Source of the DNA: Vibrio sp. 16
Lineage (GTDB): Bacteria; Pseudomonadota; Gammaproteobacteria; Enterobacterales; Vibrionaceae
DNA length: 64,000 bases
Direction: 5' to 3'
Assembly (NCBI RefSeq): GCF_963681195.1
Contig: NZ_OY808997.1
Location: 744,001 to 808,000 of the forward strand
The position numbers and the translations under genes are program-made. The notes below the pieces were generated by a model. It was not told the origin of the DNA, made no database searches, and saw only the letters and a program-made list of their open reading frames with translations. This document shows, one piece after another, positions 54,722-63,867 of this stretch; the stretch's first letter is position 1; the number at the start of each line of letters is the position of its first letter.

Positions 54722-55369
54722 ATGAAAGACCCAGAATTTTGGCATTCTAAGTGGGCGGCCAATCAAATTGGATTCCACCTAGAAGATGTTAACCCGCTGC
54801 TTATCGAGTATTGGAAGCATACAAACCCAACGCATGACTCGAAAGTGTTTGTTCCCTTGTGTGGTAAGTCGGAAGATCTTGTTTGGCTAGCGACAAAACA
54901 CGCCGACGTACAAGGTGTTGAGCTAAGCAATATTGCGGTACGCGCTTTTTTTGCTGAACACTTCTATACACCAATGGTGATGCCAGTTAATGGTCAACAC
55001 GAGCTGTTTCAGTTTGATGAGCTCTCGATCTATGTGGGAGATTTTTTCACGGCGCCGATTCAGCCGGTTGATATCGTTTATGATCGCGCCTCTCTTGTCG
55101 CGTTGCCACAAGAAATGCGTGGCGAGTACGCTGAGCGCATTAAATCATTGTTAAACCCAGGTGGAAGAATGCTGTTGGTGACACTTGAGTACGAGCAATC
55201 TCTGATGGCGGGGCCTCCGTTTTCGGTACCGGAGCAAGAAGTAAGAAGCTTGTATGAAGGCTACAAAATTACAGAGCTACATCGTAATGATGAGGCGGAC
55301 ATGCCACCGAAACTTTCAAAAATTGAAGGGGCACGAATGATCGAAGTGGTGTATTTGATAGAGTCTTAA
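54722..55369 (+). CDS. tpm: Thiopurine S-methyltransferase
   Basis: 215 residues, family length. SAM-dependent enzyme of the TPMT class; in bacteria it also methylates selenium and tellurium compounds. Visible marks are the N-terminal [19 protein letters not shown], the [16 protein letters not shown] motif that binds [16 protein letters not shown] and [19 protein letters not shown]. The start follows GACAGAGAATAAC. It sits between relV and purT as in V. cholerae. Confidence 0.94.
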   Translation: MKDPEFWHSKWAANQIGFHLEDVNPLLIEYWKHTNPTHDSKVFVPLCGKSEDLVWLATKHADVQGVELSNIAVRAFFAEHFYTPMVMPVNGQHELFQFDELSIYVGDFFTAPIQPVDIVYDRASLVALPQEMRGEYAERIKSLLNPGGRMLLVTLEYEQSLMAGPPFSVPEQEVRSLYEGYKITELHRNDEADMPPKLSKIEGARMIEVVYLIES

Positions 55370-55371
55370 AT

Positions 55372-55405
55372 GAAAAGAGCGTTTGGGAAACCAAACGCTC
55401 TTTTC
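55372..55405. terminator. Bidirectional terminator between tpm and purT
   Basis: A perfect 15-base stem (gaaaagagcgtttgg and its complement) has a GAAA loop and T-runs on both strands. Confidence 0.9.
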
Positions 55406-55413
55406 GATCGCGA

Positions 55414-56589
55414 TTAGTAAATCACTTTTACTTGTGCAGCGCTAGTGACGGCATCTTCGATGGCTTGCTCAATGGAGTCACGACGAGTAATTGCGACACC
55501 TAAGCGGCGGCGTCCATCAATATCTGGCTTACCAAAAAGGCGAACTTGGGTTTGAGGTGCGGCGAGTGCTTGCTCTAAACCTTCGAAACGAATGTTTTGT
55601 GATGTACCTTGGCCAAGAACCACCGCTGATGCCGCTGGGCCAAATTGTGTAATGCCAGCAATTGGCATACCTGTAAAGGCGCGCACATGCAGCGCGAATT
55701 CAGAGCTGTCTTGCGACATCAAGGTGACGAGACCTGTGTCGTGTGGACGAGGGGAGACTTCATTGAAAATAACGGTGTCACCCTTGATGAAAAGTTCTAC
55801 ACCAAAAATGCCATAGCCGCCCAATGCGTTGACCACTTTTCCTGCGGCGTCTTGAGCGGCGGCCAGAGCTGCATCTGACATTGCTTGTGGCTGCCACGAT
55901 TCGCGGTAGTCACCATCTTCTTGGCGGTGACCAATCGGAGCGCAGAAGTGCACACCGTCAACCGCGCGTACAGTAAGTAGCGTAATTTCATAATCGAAAT
56001 CGATAAAGCCTTCAACGATTACGCGCCCAGCCCCCGTGCGACCACCTTCTTGAGCGTAATCCCACGCTTTTTGGACATCATCAGCAGACTTAATCACACT
56101 TTGCCCTTTACCTGATGAGCTCATTACAGGTTTGCACACGCATGGAATACCCACGGCTTCGATGGCGGCAGTAAAGTCTTGGTAGTTGTCAGCAAAGCGG
56201 TAAGGAGAGGTTGTCAGATCCAGTTCCTCTGCGGCTAAACGGCGGATTCCTTCACGGTTCATGGTCAGTTTCGTCGCGTTCGCAGTTGGGACAACATTAA
56301 GTCCTTTCGCTTCAAGCTCGACTAACTTATCGGTTGCGATAGCTTCGATTTCAGGCACAACGAAATCCGGCTGTTCTTTTTCGATGATCGCCTCGAGAGC
56401 CTCTCCATCAAGCATATCCAAGGTGTAGCTGCGATGAGCGACTTGCATCGCCGGTGCATTTTCGTAGCGATCACAGGCAATCACTTCAAGCCCGAGGCGT
56501 TGGCACTCGATTGCGACCTCTTTTCCAAGTTCACCAGACCCAAGCAGTAGAACGCGTGTTGCGTTTTGACGTGTAGCCGTACCAAACAT
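55414..56589 (-). CDS. purT: Formate-dependent phosphoribosylglycinamide formyltransferase 2
   Basis: 391 residues, family length. Uses formate and ATP to formylate GAR in purine synthesis, replacing the folate step of PurN. ATP-grasp fold: [19 protein letters not shown] at the start, [15 protein letters not shown] (ATP lid), [16 protein letters not shown] and [17 protein letters not shown] (metal site). The PurR-like palindrome lies 63 bases upstream of the start on the minus strand. Monocistronic. Confidence 0.95.
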   Translation of the reverse strand: MFGTATRQNATRVLLLGSGELGKEVAIECQRLGLEVIACDRYENAPAMQVAHRSYTLDMLDGEALEAIIEKEQPDFVVPEIEAIATDKLVELEAKGLNVVPTANATKLTMNREGIRRLAAEELDLTTSPYRFADNYQDFTAAIEAVGIPCVCKPVMSSSGKGQSVIKSADDVQKAWDYAQEGGRTGAGRVIVEGFIDFDYEITLLTVRAVDGVHFCAPIGHRQEDGDYRESWQPQAMSDAALAAAQDAAGKVVNALGGYGIFGVELFIKGDTVIFNEVSPRPHDTGLVTLMSQDSSEFALHVRAFTGMPIAGITQFGPAASAVVLGQGTSQNIRFEGLEQALAAPQTQVRLFGKPDIDGRRRLGVAITRRDSIEQAIEDAVTSAAQVKVIY

Positions 56590-56958
56590 AGATAACCCTT
56601 ATTATTCAGAGGAGAATGAAATTGTAGGCGATCATACGTATCCCGAACCAAAAAGCAAACGTTTGCTTTGACTGCGAATAAGATAATGGGTGCATGTACT
56701 GTAAATTGGCTTTAAAATGCCGCGCAATAGTATGATTTGTAACTAATAATTACTTAATATTATTGATTGTCTTGTAGTTTATGTCGATTGAGATGAGGAA
56801 ATTGTTTCGATTACGATTATAATGATATCAATATAGAAGCCGTGTGAATCATAAGTCAACAGAGCGCCAACTCACTGAAATTTCGTCGAAATCTTGTTTC
56901 AAGTTTTCCCCAGACGTAAAGGTGATAAAAACAAATGCTCGGGATATAAAAAGAACAG
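56590..56958. other. Divergent promoter region of purT and the HD-GYP gene
   Basis: A/T-rich, with one PurR-like palindrome. No ORF with a ribosome binding site and no other clear element seen. Confidence 0.55.
56652..56669. promoter_or_regulatory. PurR operator candidate
   Basis: The 18-base perfect palindrome AAAGCAAACGTTTGCTTT contains GCAAACGTTTGC, the PurR core (ACGCAAACGTTTTCGT). It lies 63 bases upstream of purT. Confidence 0.7.
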
Positions 56959-58164
56959 ATGCAGTACGACCCAAAACAATCCATCAAGATACCGATTGAT
57001 ACGCTGACGGTGGGCATGTTTGTTACCGCCATTGAAGACAGTAAACGCGTCAACCTTGCTAATGCAGGGCGAGTACCTACTCAACAAGCAATTCGTCAAT
57101 TGGTGAAAAATGGCGTTAAGTATGCTTGGGTAGATCAAAGTCTGTCGGTAAAGGGCAGTGTATTTAAACCAGTAAGCGATCAGCCAGAGGTGGAGCCAGA
57201 AGGTGCGCCCCCCGCACCGACAAAACGTAAGAAAATGAGCCGCTTTTCCCAACAGAAAAAAGCCTCAAAGATTATCCGCGAAGCGAAAGGTTTAGCGCAA
57301 AAAATTCTTAATCAGACGTTTGAAGGCAAGTCTATTCATGTAGATGAGCTAGATGGCTGGGCGGATGATTTGATTGAGTCCGTGCTGATCGATTCTGATG
57401 CGCTTCACTGCGTTTCTGCGTTAAGAAGTAAAGATGAGTACTTACTGGAACACTCGGTCAACGTTGCGACCTTATTGGTCTCATTTGGTAAGCATCTAAA
57501 CTTGCCCAAAGAGACGTTAAAACAGATGGCGATCGGTGGCATTATCCATGATGTTGGCAAAATCAAAGTCGACGACAAAGTGCTCCATAAACCCGCACGC
57601 TTAACGCCAGAAGAGTTTGAGCATATGAAGCTGCATCAGGTCTATGCGGGTGAAATCATCAGTACCGTTACTGGGCTGAGTGATATTGCTCGTGACGTAT
57701 GCTTGATGCACCACGAGAAATTGGATGGGACAGGGTACCCGGGAGGTTTGACTGCTGAGCAGATGCCAACTCATGGGCGTATGAGCTGTATTGTTGATAT
57801 ATATGACGCTCTAACCGCGGATCGCTGTTACAAAAAGGGGATGAGCTCCGCAGAGGCGTTTAAGATTTTGCTTAGCCTTACACCATTTCACCTAGACCGA
57901 GACTTGGTCTATAAATTCATCAACTGTATTGGTGTATACCCAGTTGGTGCTTTGGTTGAACTGAGTGATGGTCGGGTCGGCATTGTATGGACTTCCAATG
58001 CGGCGGAACCACTGAAACCTGAGGTCAAGTGTTTCTACTCTCGAAAGTACAAGCGTTTCATTGATGTGTCATACGTTGATGTAAAACACAGTAAAGTAAC
58101 CATCGAACGAGCGATTGCCCCTAGCAGCTTAGAAGTGGATCCGACACCGTTCTTTGACGTTTAG
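56959..58164 (+). CDS. HD-GYP cyclic-di-GMP phosphodiesterase
   Basis: 401 residues. N-terminal DUF3391-like region (~1-140) and an HD-GYP domain (~165-330). Metal residues are in HSVNVATL, HDVGK (H197-D198), HHEKLDGTGYPGG (GYP at 259-261) and DIYDALTADR. It breaks cyclic-di-GMP down to GMP by way of pGpG. No receiver or transmembrane input is visible, so control is by the N-terminal region. The ribosome binding site is weak (AAAAAGAACAG). Family role is motility or biofilm switching. Confidence 0.92.
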   Translation: MQYDPKQSIKIPIDTLTVGMFVTAIEDSKRVNLANAGRVPTQQAIRQLVKNGVKYAWVDQSLSVKGSVFKPVSDQPEVEPEGAPPAPTKRKKMSRFSQQKKASKIIREAKGLAQKILNQTFEGKSIHVDELDGWADDLIESVLIDSDALHCVSALRSKDEYLLEHSVNVATLLVSFGKHLNLPKETLKQMAIGGIIHDVGKIKVDDKVLHKPARLTPEEFEHMKLHQVYAGEIISTVTGLSDIARDVCLMHHEKLDGTGYPGGLTAEQMPTHGRMSCIVDIYDALTADRCYKKGMSSAEAFKILLSLTPFHLDRDLVYKFINCIGVYPVGALVELSDGRVGIVWTSNAAEPLKPEVKCFYSRKYKRFIDVSYVDVKHSKVTIERAIAPSSLEVDPTPFFDV

Positions 58165-58181
58165 GTAAGTGGCAAAGTGAA

Positions 58182-58211
58182 ACAAAAGGCGCTCATTGAG
58201 CGCCTTTTGTA
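58182..58211. terminator. Bidirectional terminator between HD-GYP and cdd genes
   Basis: The stem acaaaaggcgct/agcgccttttgt has a five-base loop, with A- and T-rich flanks. Confidence 0.85.
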
Positions 58212-58213
58212 TT

Positions 58214-59101
58214 TTATATCGCTAAGTAGGCGACCGGAATATCGGGATTGATTGCTTCCAGTGTTGCCTGTGTATCCGCAAGGTGACTGATGGTACCGTC
58301 GGCCATTTCCGCCAGTGCTGCAGACTCTATATTTTGTAAAGATTTACCATCTAGAAGTAGCTGAATCATCGCCACTTGCAGTGGTGGTAAGCTTGGGTTA
58401 AACGCCGCATTTTCAGCGTATGCACCTAAGTAAACTTCACCGCTATCGAGTTTAAGACACACGCCACTTAAGTTCTTAGTGTAAGGGGCGTGGCTGCGGT
58501 TAAGTGCCTCGACGGCTTTGTTAACCATTTCATCGGTTTCATTCGTATGCTTGCCATGGTCAACGCTAGACATGAGTCCAGACTCGATACCAAGATCGGA
58601 AGGACCAAACGACTCCGGTAGATACTCTTGCAAGGTCATTTCATCACGCTGTGGTAGCTGCACCACTAACTTATCTGCGGTGGTCAATTCATTCATAAAC
58701 TGACGACAGTGGCCACAAGGGCTAAAGTTAATCGTAATGTCTGAAATACCTTGTTCCCCTTTCATCCATGCGTGGCTAATGGCTGACTGCTCTGCGTGAA
58801 CGGTTTGGCCGAGTTGTGCGCCGAGGATTTCGACGTTCGCGCCAAAGTATAAGCGTCCTGACAAACCGCGTACGATCGCGCCTACATAAAAATTTGAGAT
58901 AGGAGCATAGGAATAAGCGGCAGCAAAAGGAAGCAGCGCGACGCGAAGTTCGTCATCTTCTAGCCCTGAAATGGACAGAAGCTCTGAAAATTGCTGAGGG
59001 GAAAGCGTTGCGTCAAAGTCATCAGCTAACAGAATGGGTGATAGGTATTCTGCGATTTGGCTTGGCGCATCAGATAGCGCTTTTTCAATGCGGCTTCTCA
59101 T
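58214..59101 (-). CDS. cdd: Cytidine deaminase
   Basis: 295 residues, the dimeric long form found in enterobacteria and vibrios. Deaminates cytidine and deoxycytidine to uridines in nucleoside salvage. The active domain (~50-180) has the zinc site in TVHAEQSA (His/Glu) and [10 protein letters not shown] (two Cys). The C-terminal half is a degenerate repeat of the fold with no zinc site. The order lrgA-lrgB-cdd equals yohJ-yohK-cdd of E. coli. Confidence 0.94.
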   Translation of the reverse strand: MRSRIEKALSDAPSQIAEYLSPILLADDFDATLSPQQFSELLSISGLEDDELRVALLPFAAAYSYAPISNFYVGAIVRGLSGRLYFGANVEILGAQLGQTVHAEQSAISHAWMKGEQGISDITINFSPCGHCRQFMNELTTADKLVVQLPQRDEMTLQEYLPESFGPSDLGIESGLMSSVDHGKHTNETDEMVNKAVEALNRSHAPYTKNLSGVCLKLDSGEVYLGAYAENAAFNPSLPPLQVAMIQLLLDGKSLQNIESAALAEMADGTISHLADTQATLEAINPDIPVAYLAI

Positions 59102-59209
59102 GGTGAATCCTTGTGTATACGTTAATTGATATCTTTGGCACGGGCGTCTTTACAGTACAGACATGCCTTGATACTGGTATTTCATTTTATGCGAAGAGTA
59201 AAACATTAC

Positions 59210-59225
59210 TGAGATTTAAATCACA
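59210..59225 (-). promoter_or_regulatory. CRP-site candidate upstream of cdd
   Basis: TGAGATTTAAATCACA matches TGTGAN6TCACA with one mismatch, 109 bases before cdd. CRP control of cdd is known in E. coli; here inferred. Confidence 0.45.
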
Positions 59226-59310
59226 TTAATCTGTGTAACGAATTTATTGTTTACATAATTAGAGTGAGGTCACACATGGTATCGATTACATAAGGGAGAG
59301 AAGTGAGGTC

Positions 59311-59338
59311 GGTCGAGCTGCGACTGAACAGCTCGACC
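59311..59338. other. Hairpin after lrgB
   Basis: A nine-base stem (ggtcgagct / agctcgacc) lies 19 bases after the lrgB stop. No T-tract follows on the minus strand. Confidence 0.45.
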
Positions 59339-59356
59339 AAACGTCGCAAAAGTGAG

Positions 59357-60034
59357 TTAGGCAGCAAGCCAAACGGCAAATGCGAAGAAAGAAGGGGCAA
59401 GGATAGACGTAATCACACCACAAACCACTAAGGCGAGAGAGCTAAATGCAGCGTCTTGACCATCTTTTTCAGCGCAGGTTGCGGTACCCAGCGCGTGGGA
59501 TACCGTTCCCATGGTAAGTCCTTTGGCAATAGGGTGAGTAATGTTAAGCAAGTTGTAGACAGGGTACGCCACAATCGCTCCAAACAGACCGACGATTAGA
59601 ACTAAGATCGCGGCAATTGCAGGCTCTCCGCCGAGGTGGCTAGAGACTTCCATCGCGATAGGCGTGGTGACGGATTTACCAAGTAGGCTTGCTATCAGTG
59701 TAATGTCGGCTTGCATGTAGACGGCAATCATACTGGCAGTGAGCATCGACATCACGCTACCTACACCACAGGCAAGCATAATGATTCGCCAGTTTGCTCG
59801 GATCTGCGGCAATTGCTCATACAGAGGGTAAGCCAGTGCGACGACAGCGGGTTGAAGCAGATAGTTGATCCACTGGTTGTCAGCATAATATGTCTCAAAC
59901 GGAACCTTCAGATACGTCAGAAGTGGAATGAGTACAGCTAAGCTGATCAAAAGCGGGTTCATAAATGGGCTTTTGATTTTTTGACACAACCAGCGAGAAG
60001 CGAAAAAGACAACAAGGGTAACGAGTAGCCACAT
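59357..60034 (-). CDS. lrgB: LrgB/YohK-family membrane protein
   Basis: 225 residues with about six membrane segments. Partner of the holin-like LrgA; such pairs act in murein hydrolase control or small-metabolite export. Family marks are SLLGKSVTTPIAMEVSSHLGG and IAKGLTMGTVSHALGT. Its ATG overlaps the lrgA stop by one base (TAATG). Co-located with cdd as in E. coli yohJK-cdd, which hints at a nucleoside or pyruvate link. Confidence 0.92.
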   Translation of the reverse strand: MWLLVTLVVFFASRWLCQKIKSPFMNPLLISLAVLIPLLTYLKVPFETYYADNQWINYLLQPAVVALAYPLYEQLPQIRANWRIIMLACGVGSVMSMLTASMIAVYMQADITLIASLLGKSVTTPIAMEVSSHLGGEPAIAAILVLIVGLFGAIVAYPVYNLLNITHPIAKGLTMGTVSHALGTATCAEKDGQDAAFSSLALVVCGVITSILAPSFFAFAVWLAA

Positions 60035-60399
60035 TACTTTTGTCCTCCTTTTAGCATTCGATCAAGCATAAGGCCAAGCAATACAAGAACAATGAATGTC
60101 CCACCTACCGCGCTGGCGAGAATAGGCAGCGCATTAGCGAGTAACATATCGAAATGCTCCATCAACCCAACACTGATGGGTACAAACAGCAGCACCATAT
60201 AGCGAATAAATAAACTTGCGCTTGGGCGTACCCAGTCGACGGGAACAAGTCCACTTGCAAGCAATCCAAAAAGAATCAGCATGCCGATGATGCTGCCAGG
60301 AATCGAAATACCGAGAAGATGTTGAATGTTGATGCCCGCGATGAGGCAGAGGAAAATCAGCCCCATTGACACAACGTATTTCAGCACTGTTTTTGCCAT
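60034..60399 (-). CDS. lrgA: LrgA/YohJ-family holin-like protein
   Basis: 121 residues with four membrane segments. CidA/LrgA fold with [20 protein letters not shown], the most conserved part. Known to affect autolysis in Gram-positive bacteria; in Gram-negative species the role is open. First of the lrgAB pair and probably the start of the transcript. No ribosome binding site of note. Confidence 0.92.
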   Translation of the reverse strand: MAKTVLKYVVSMGLIFLCLIAGINIQHLLGISIPGSIIGMLILFGLLASGLVPVDWVRPSASLFIRYMVLLFVPISVGLMEHFDMLLANALPILASAVGGTFIVLVLLGLMLDRMLKGGQK

Positions 60400-60426
60400 A
60401 AGTTGTTATCGTCCGAAATTATCATG

Positions 60427-60478
60427 CGTTGCAAAAACGCAACGTAAAAAACCAACACGGTGTAAACCCATGTTGGTT
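60427..60478 (-). terminator. Terminator of sbcB
   Basis: On the minus strand the stem AACCAACA/TGTTGGTT ends in TTTTTTA. A second small stem (CGTTGC/GCAACG) follows. It lies 77 bases after the sbcB stop. Confidence 0.7.
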
Positions 60479-60554
60479 GGGTGTCAGTGCCTCATGACTG
60501 GTAATTATTGTGTATGTGGCTGAGGCATCTGTTAGGGTGCAGGCGTTCTGGTAT

Positions 60555-61979
60555 CTAAGATACTAGCTTTTGTACGTATTGATAAACGGATTTTAAAATA
60601 GCTAGCTTCTTTTCATCACTTTCATGTTCGTGAACTAAGTTTTCCAAATTGAGCATATAGTCTTCAATACGACTTTCGAAGTAGTCTCGGCAATGATTTG
60701 CCCAGCGTTGCTGTTCTGACTCATCTAAAGTGGCAGGGAAGTTGCGTGCGCGGTAGCGGAATAGCAGCGGTGCAATACGGTCATCATTAAACGAGATATC
60801 AAGCGCCGCTAAGTTATTTGGATCGGTTTGGCGAATAATGTCCATCGAGGCTTTATCCGCCGGAGAAAAGAATCCGTCATAAAGCATGCTATCGACATCG
60901 TTATCTTTCGCGTATTCCCGGTCGATGCTGTATAAGCCAATCAGCTTTTCGCGTATTTCAGGGGTTTGACGCAGACGAGCCAAGTTCTCAAGGCATTGTT
61001 CTCGGTTGATACCAATATTCGCGGCGTTTTCTGCGGTTAAGGTTTTCGCAGGTGCAAGTATCGGACACTTATTAAGGTGGACCAGTTTTACCGGGACCGG
61101 AAGTTCATCGTCTGCCAGCTCCGAGTGTTTGGTGTACAGGCGCTCATTGAGCTGCTCAACATCCAAATCGAACAGGGGTTGTGGGTCTTTGGCCAAATCG
61201 ACCATGATCACCGCATTTTGGTTGGTTGGATGCCAAGCCACAGGAACCATCCAACTGGTGTAATTACACTCTCGACCCAACATGCCCGAGACATGCATTA
61301 ATGGCGTCATGTTAACAATATCAATCAGATCGTTGAGCTTGCGTTTGTGGCGCATGCTGAGGAAATAATCAAACAGCTTAGGTTGCGCAGCTTTGATCTT
61401 CTTCGCCATTTCAATAGTAGCAATCACGTCGGCCATCGCATCGTGGGCATTTTCGTGTTCAATCCCGTTGGCTTTAGACAGGTGCTCTAGCTTAAAGCTG
61501 ATAAACCCTTCGTCATTTTCTGGCCACTCAACGCCTTCTGGGCGTAGTGCATAACAAGCGCGCATCACGTCGAGAAGATCCCAGCGAGAGTTGCCGTTTT
61601 GCCAGCTCCAAGCGTAGGGGTCGATAAAGTTGCGATAACACGTATAGCGAGTCACTTCATCGTCGAATCGAATGCTGTTGTAACCCAGGTTAATGGTGTT
61701 TGGAGTAGCGAGCTGCTCATGGATCTTGGCGATGAACTCTGGCTCAGACAATCCTTTGGCAACAGCAGTTTGAGGAGTGATACCGGTGATTAATGCCGCT
61801 TCTGGTGCGGGTAAGTAATCTGTCGGTGGTTGACAATAGATAACCAGAGGCTCACCAATGATGTTGAAATCCATATCGGTACGCACACCTGCAAATTGGC
61901 AAGGACGATCCTTTGCAGGGCTGGTTCCCCACGTTTCATAGTCGAAAAAGAAAAACGTAGGTTGATGCTCATGTTGCAT
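60555..61979 (-). CDS. sbcB: Exodeoxyribonuclease I
   Basis: 474 residues, family length. Degrades single-stranded DNA 3' to 5' in recombination and mismatch repair. DEDDh-type exonuclease: FFFDYETWGTSP (Asp, Glu), NLGYNSIRFDDEVTRYTCYR, and HENAHDAMADVIATIEMAKK (His, Asp). The C-terminal part with the SH3-like and helical regions is intact. Single gene. The N-terminal QHEHQPTFFFFDYETWG matches known ExoI starts. Confidence 0.95.
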   Translation of the reverse strand: MQHEHQPTFFFFDYETWGTSPAKDRPCQFAGVRTDMDFNIIGEPLVIYCQPPTDYLPAPEAALITGITPQTAVAKGLSEPEFIAKIHEQLATPNTINLGYNSIRFDDEVTRYTCYRNFIDPYAWSWQNGNSRWDLLDVMRACYALRPEGVEWPENDEGFISFKLEHLSKANGIEHENAHDAMADVIATIEMAKKIKAAQPKLFDYFLSMRHKRKLNDLIDIVNMTPLMHVSGMLGRECNYTSWMVPVAWHPTNQNAVIMVDLAKDPQPLFDLDVEQLNERLYTKHSELADDELPVPVKLVHLNKCPILAPAKTLTAENAANIGINREQCLENLARLRQTPEIREKLIGLYSIDREYAKDNDVDSMLYDGFFSPADKASMDIIRQTDPNNLAALDISFNDDRIAPLLFRYRARNFPATLDESEQQRWANHCRDYFESRIEDYMLNLENLVHEHESDEKKLAILKSVYQYVQKLVS

Positions 61980-62095
61980 TATCTATTTACCAAGTGGTTG
62001 AAAATCACTTGAGTATTAGACCACTGCGACGCGAGCAAGGCAACGTTATCGAAGAAATCAGAGCGGTTCTGGCGAGGGTTTAATCAGAGCAAGAG

Positions 62096-62116
62096 GAGGG
62101 TGAGCATGTCACCCTC
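62096..62116. other. Hairpin after the TrmB-family gene
   Basis: An eight-base stem (gagggtga / tcaccctc) lies just after the stop. No T-tract follows, so termination is uncertain. Confidence 0.4.
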
Positions 62117-62123
62117 ATGATTG

Positions 62124-62942
62124 TTAGTGTTTGGCGAGATCGTCCATCACCATCGAGTTGTGTTGTTCGTGAATGGTATTGACGCGGATGCGCTTCTCAG
62201 GTTCCAGCTTTTCATATTCCGTGAGGTAGATGTCACTGTGGATGTGCTCAGCGATCATTTTCACCATCAAGCGGTTGTTGGCATAAAGGCCCAAGGTTTC
62301 GTCACGGTGAGAAAACATCAGTGCTAGCTTCATATCCGCCACACACATAAAGCGGTGAGAAGGGTACTCGATTTCTTCGTTGTCAGAGCGAGAATACATT
62401 TCGATTTTCTTGTGCGGACTCGCTACTTTATTGAATGAGAAAACAATCACGCGCACGCCACGTTCAATGGCATCACAAAGCTCTTGTGCAAACAGATTTA
62501 AGTTAAAGTCAGTATTGAGGTAAATCTCCAAGTTGGCTTGGTTGATCACTTCTTTGGCTTTTTGCAGCACATTTTCATAGCCGGTGACGTTGTACACAAA
62601 CTGCTTTTCTTCTTGCAGCATCATCTTCGACAGTTCGGTTTTAAGAATATTGATATTCTCGACGGTCTTTTTCTCAATTTGATTGAAGATCAGTTCTGGC
62701 GATTTGGCTTCGTACTCTTTGGTATCACCGTCTGAAAGGAAGATGTAGCCGTTGGCATAGAGGTTATCGATCGATGAATAAACTGAAGAGCGAGACAAAG
62801 AGATGTCTTTAGCGATTTTGTATCCGCTTGCACGGCCGTTTTTGAGTAGGTTGATGTACACAAGCGCGTCGGTTTTAGAAAAGCCGAAATCCATCAGTTT
62901 GGTCACTAGATCTGACACAGGTTGTCCTCTGAAGCTGTTCAA
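62124..62942 (-). CDS. TrmB-family transcriptional regulator
   Basis: 272 residues. N-terminal winged helix (~8-75, GFSKTDALVYINLLKNGRAS and SRSSVYSSIDNLYANG) and a C-terminal domain (~120-260) of the TrmB effector class, similar to a phospholipase D fold. TrmB proteins respond to sugars such as maltose or trehalose. Neighbouring ROK-type and unfinished genes on the same strand support a sugar-related regulon. Effector unknown. Confidence 0.85.
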   Translation of the reverse strand: MNSFRGQPVSDLVTKLMDFGFSKTDALVYINLLKNGRASGYKIAKDISLSRSSVYSSIDNLYANGYIFLSDGDTKEYEAKSPELIFNQIEKKTVENINILKTELSKMMLQEEKQFVYNVTGYENVLQKAKEVINQANLEIYLNTDFNLNLFAQELCDAIERGVRVIVFSFNKVASPHKKIEMYSRSDNEEIEYPSHRFMCVADMKLALMFSHRDETLGLYANNRLMVKMIAEHIHSDIYLTEYEKLEPEKRIRVNTIHEQHNSMVMDDLAKH

Positions 62943-62970
62943 TTTATTTACCTACTTTAGATTATCATTG

Positions 62971-63867
62971 TCATCGTGCGGAGAGAAAACGATTGTTGTA
63001 ATTTTTTTCCGAGAAGAGTGCCGCACCCTGAGCAAAAGCAAAGGCATCACTGGATAAGGTGATCGAGTCGGGGAGCAAAGAGACGTCGATGTATCGACTC
63101 AGCGCCACGAGTAAATCGTCATTGATACGGCCGTGGCAAACCACGTCGCCAGACAGCAGAAGAGTCTCGGGCATTAATTCGTTTATTGGCTTGGCCAAAC
63201 TGCGAGCCAGTTGATCGATAAAGGTACGATACACCCTTGTATCGGTTGGGACCGCGTTGGCGACGCCAGCAAAGATCACCGCAAGCGGTTTGTCTTGCAA
63301 GACGATTTGGTGATACTGCCTTTCAATTCCGCCGACCGACAAAAATTGCTCGATACAGTGTTCACTGCTGCACCGACATACCGGCGTTAAGCCATCGACG
63401 AGCCAGTCAAAACCAGGAAGCTCAGAGTGTGCCCACGTCTCACACAGACGGCTTGGGCGTAGTTTGCCGTTCTCAAACAACGCCAAACCACAACTGTCGC
63501 CGAGCGAAACGCTTAACAAACGCTGGTGGTGTGCAGACACATGCATCGCAGCCGCTTGCGAGTGGCTGACAAGCTGGCAATCGATCGTGAATGTTTGGCT
63601 CAGGGCACTCGCGAGTTGCTCTGGGGACGGTTGATGGAGGCTATTCGTAGCCGTGAAGTATTCAGAGCAACTTAGTGTCAGCGCTTTGAGTTCACCAAAT
63701 TGAATTCGGCTTTTATTGACCAAGCGCTTTAAGGTGTCGAGAAGCGAAGCTGAGTTTGACGAGAGGGGCTCTCGGGCTCGGAGTCGCTCGTGGCCTGCAG
63801 CGTCACTGGTGTATGTGTGAATGGATTGGGAATCCAAAGAGATTCCCAAATGAATGGCGCCTTGCAT
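62971..63867 (-). CDS. Divergent ROK-family protein, probably without kinase activity
   Basis: 298 residues. The ROK zinc motif is recognisable as CRCSSEHCIE (C164, C166, C171, E173, in place of CxCGxxGCxE). The N-terminal ATP motif DxGGTxxR is replaced by LGISLDSQS, and the catalytic ND region reads VSHSQAAAM, with no Asp. So the fold is kept but kinase chemistry is probably lost; a sensing or regulatory role is possible. It overlaps the upstream gene by one base (TAATG) and precedes the TrmB regulator in the same direction. Confidence 0.75.
   Translation of the reverse strand: MQGAIHLGISLDSQSIHTYTSDAAGHERLRAREPLSSNSASLLDTLKRLVNKSRIQFGELKALTLSCSEYFTATNSLHQPSPEQLASALSQTFTIDCQLVSHSQAAAMHVSAHHQRLLSVSLGDSCGLALFENGKLRPSRLCETWAHSELPGFDWLVDGLTPVCRCSSEHCIEQFLSVGGIERQYHQIVLQDKPLAVIFAGVANAVPTDTRVYRTFIDQLARSLAKPINELMPETLLLSGDVVCHGRINDDLLVALSRYIDVSLLPDSITLSSDAFAFAQGAALFSEKNYNNRFLSAR

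Noticed and set aside
54533..54778. Minus-strand open frame of 81 codons across the tpm start
   Set aside because: It overlaps the tpm coding start, has no ribosome binding site and no family likeness.
59134..59160. TTGGCACGGGCG as a sigma-54 promoter
   Set aside because: The downstream GC is not at the required 10-base spacing from GG.
59264..59275. GTGAGGTCACAC as a second CRP site before cdd
   Set aside because: The half-sites are too close together for a CRP dimer.
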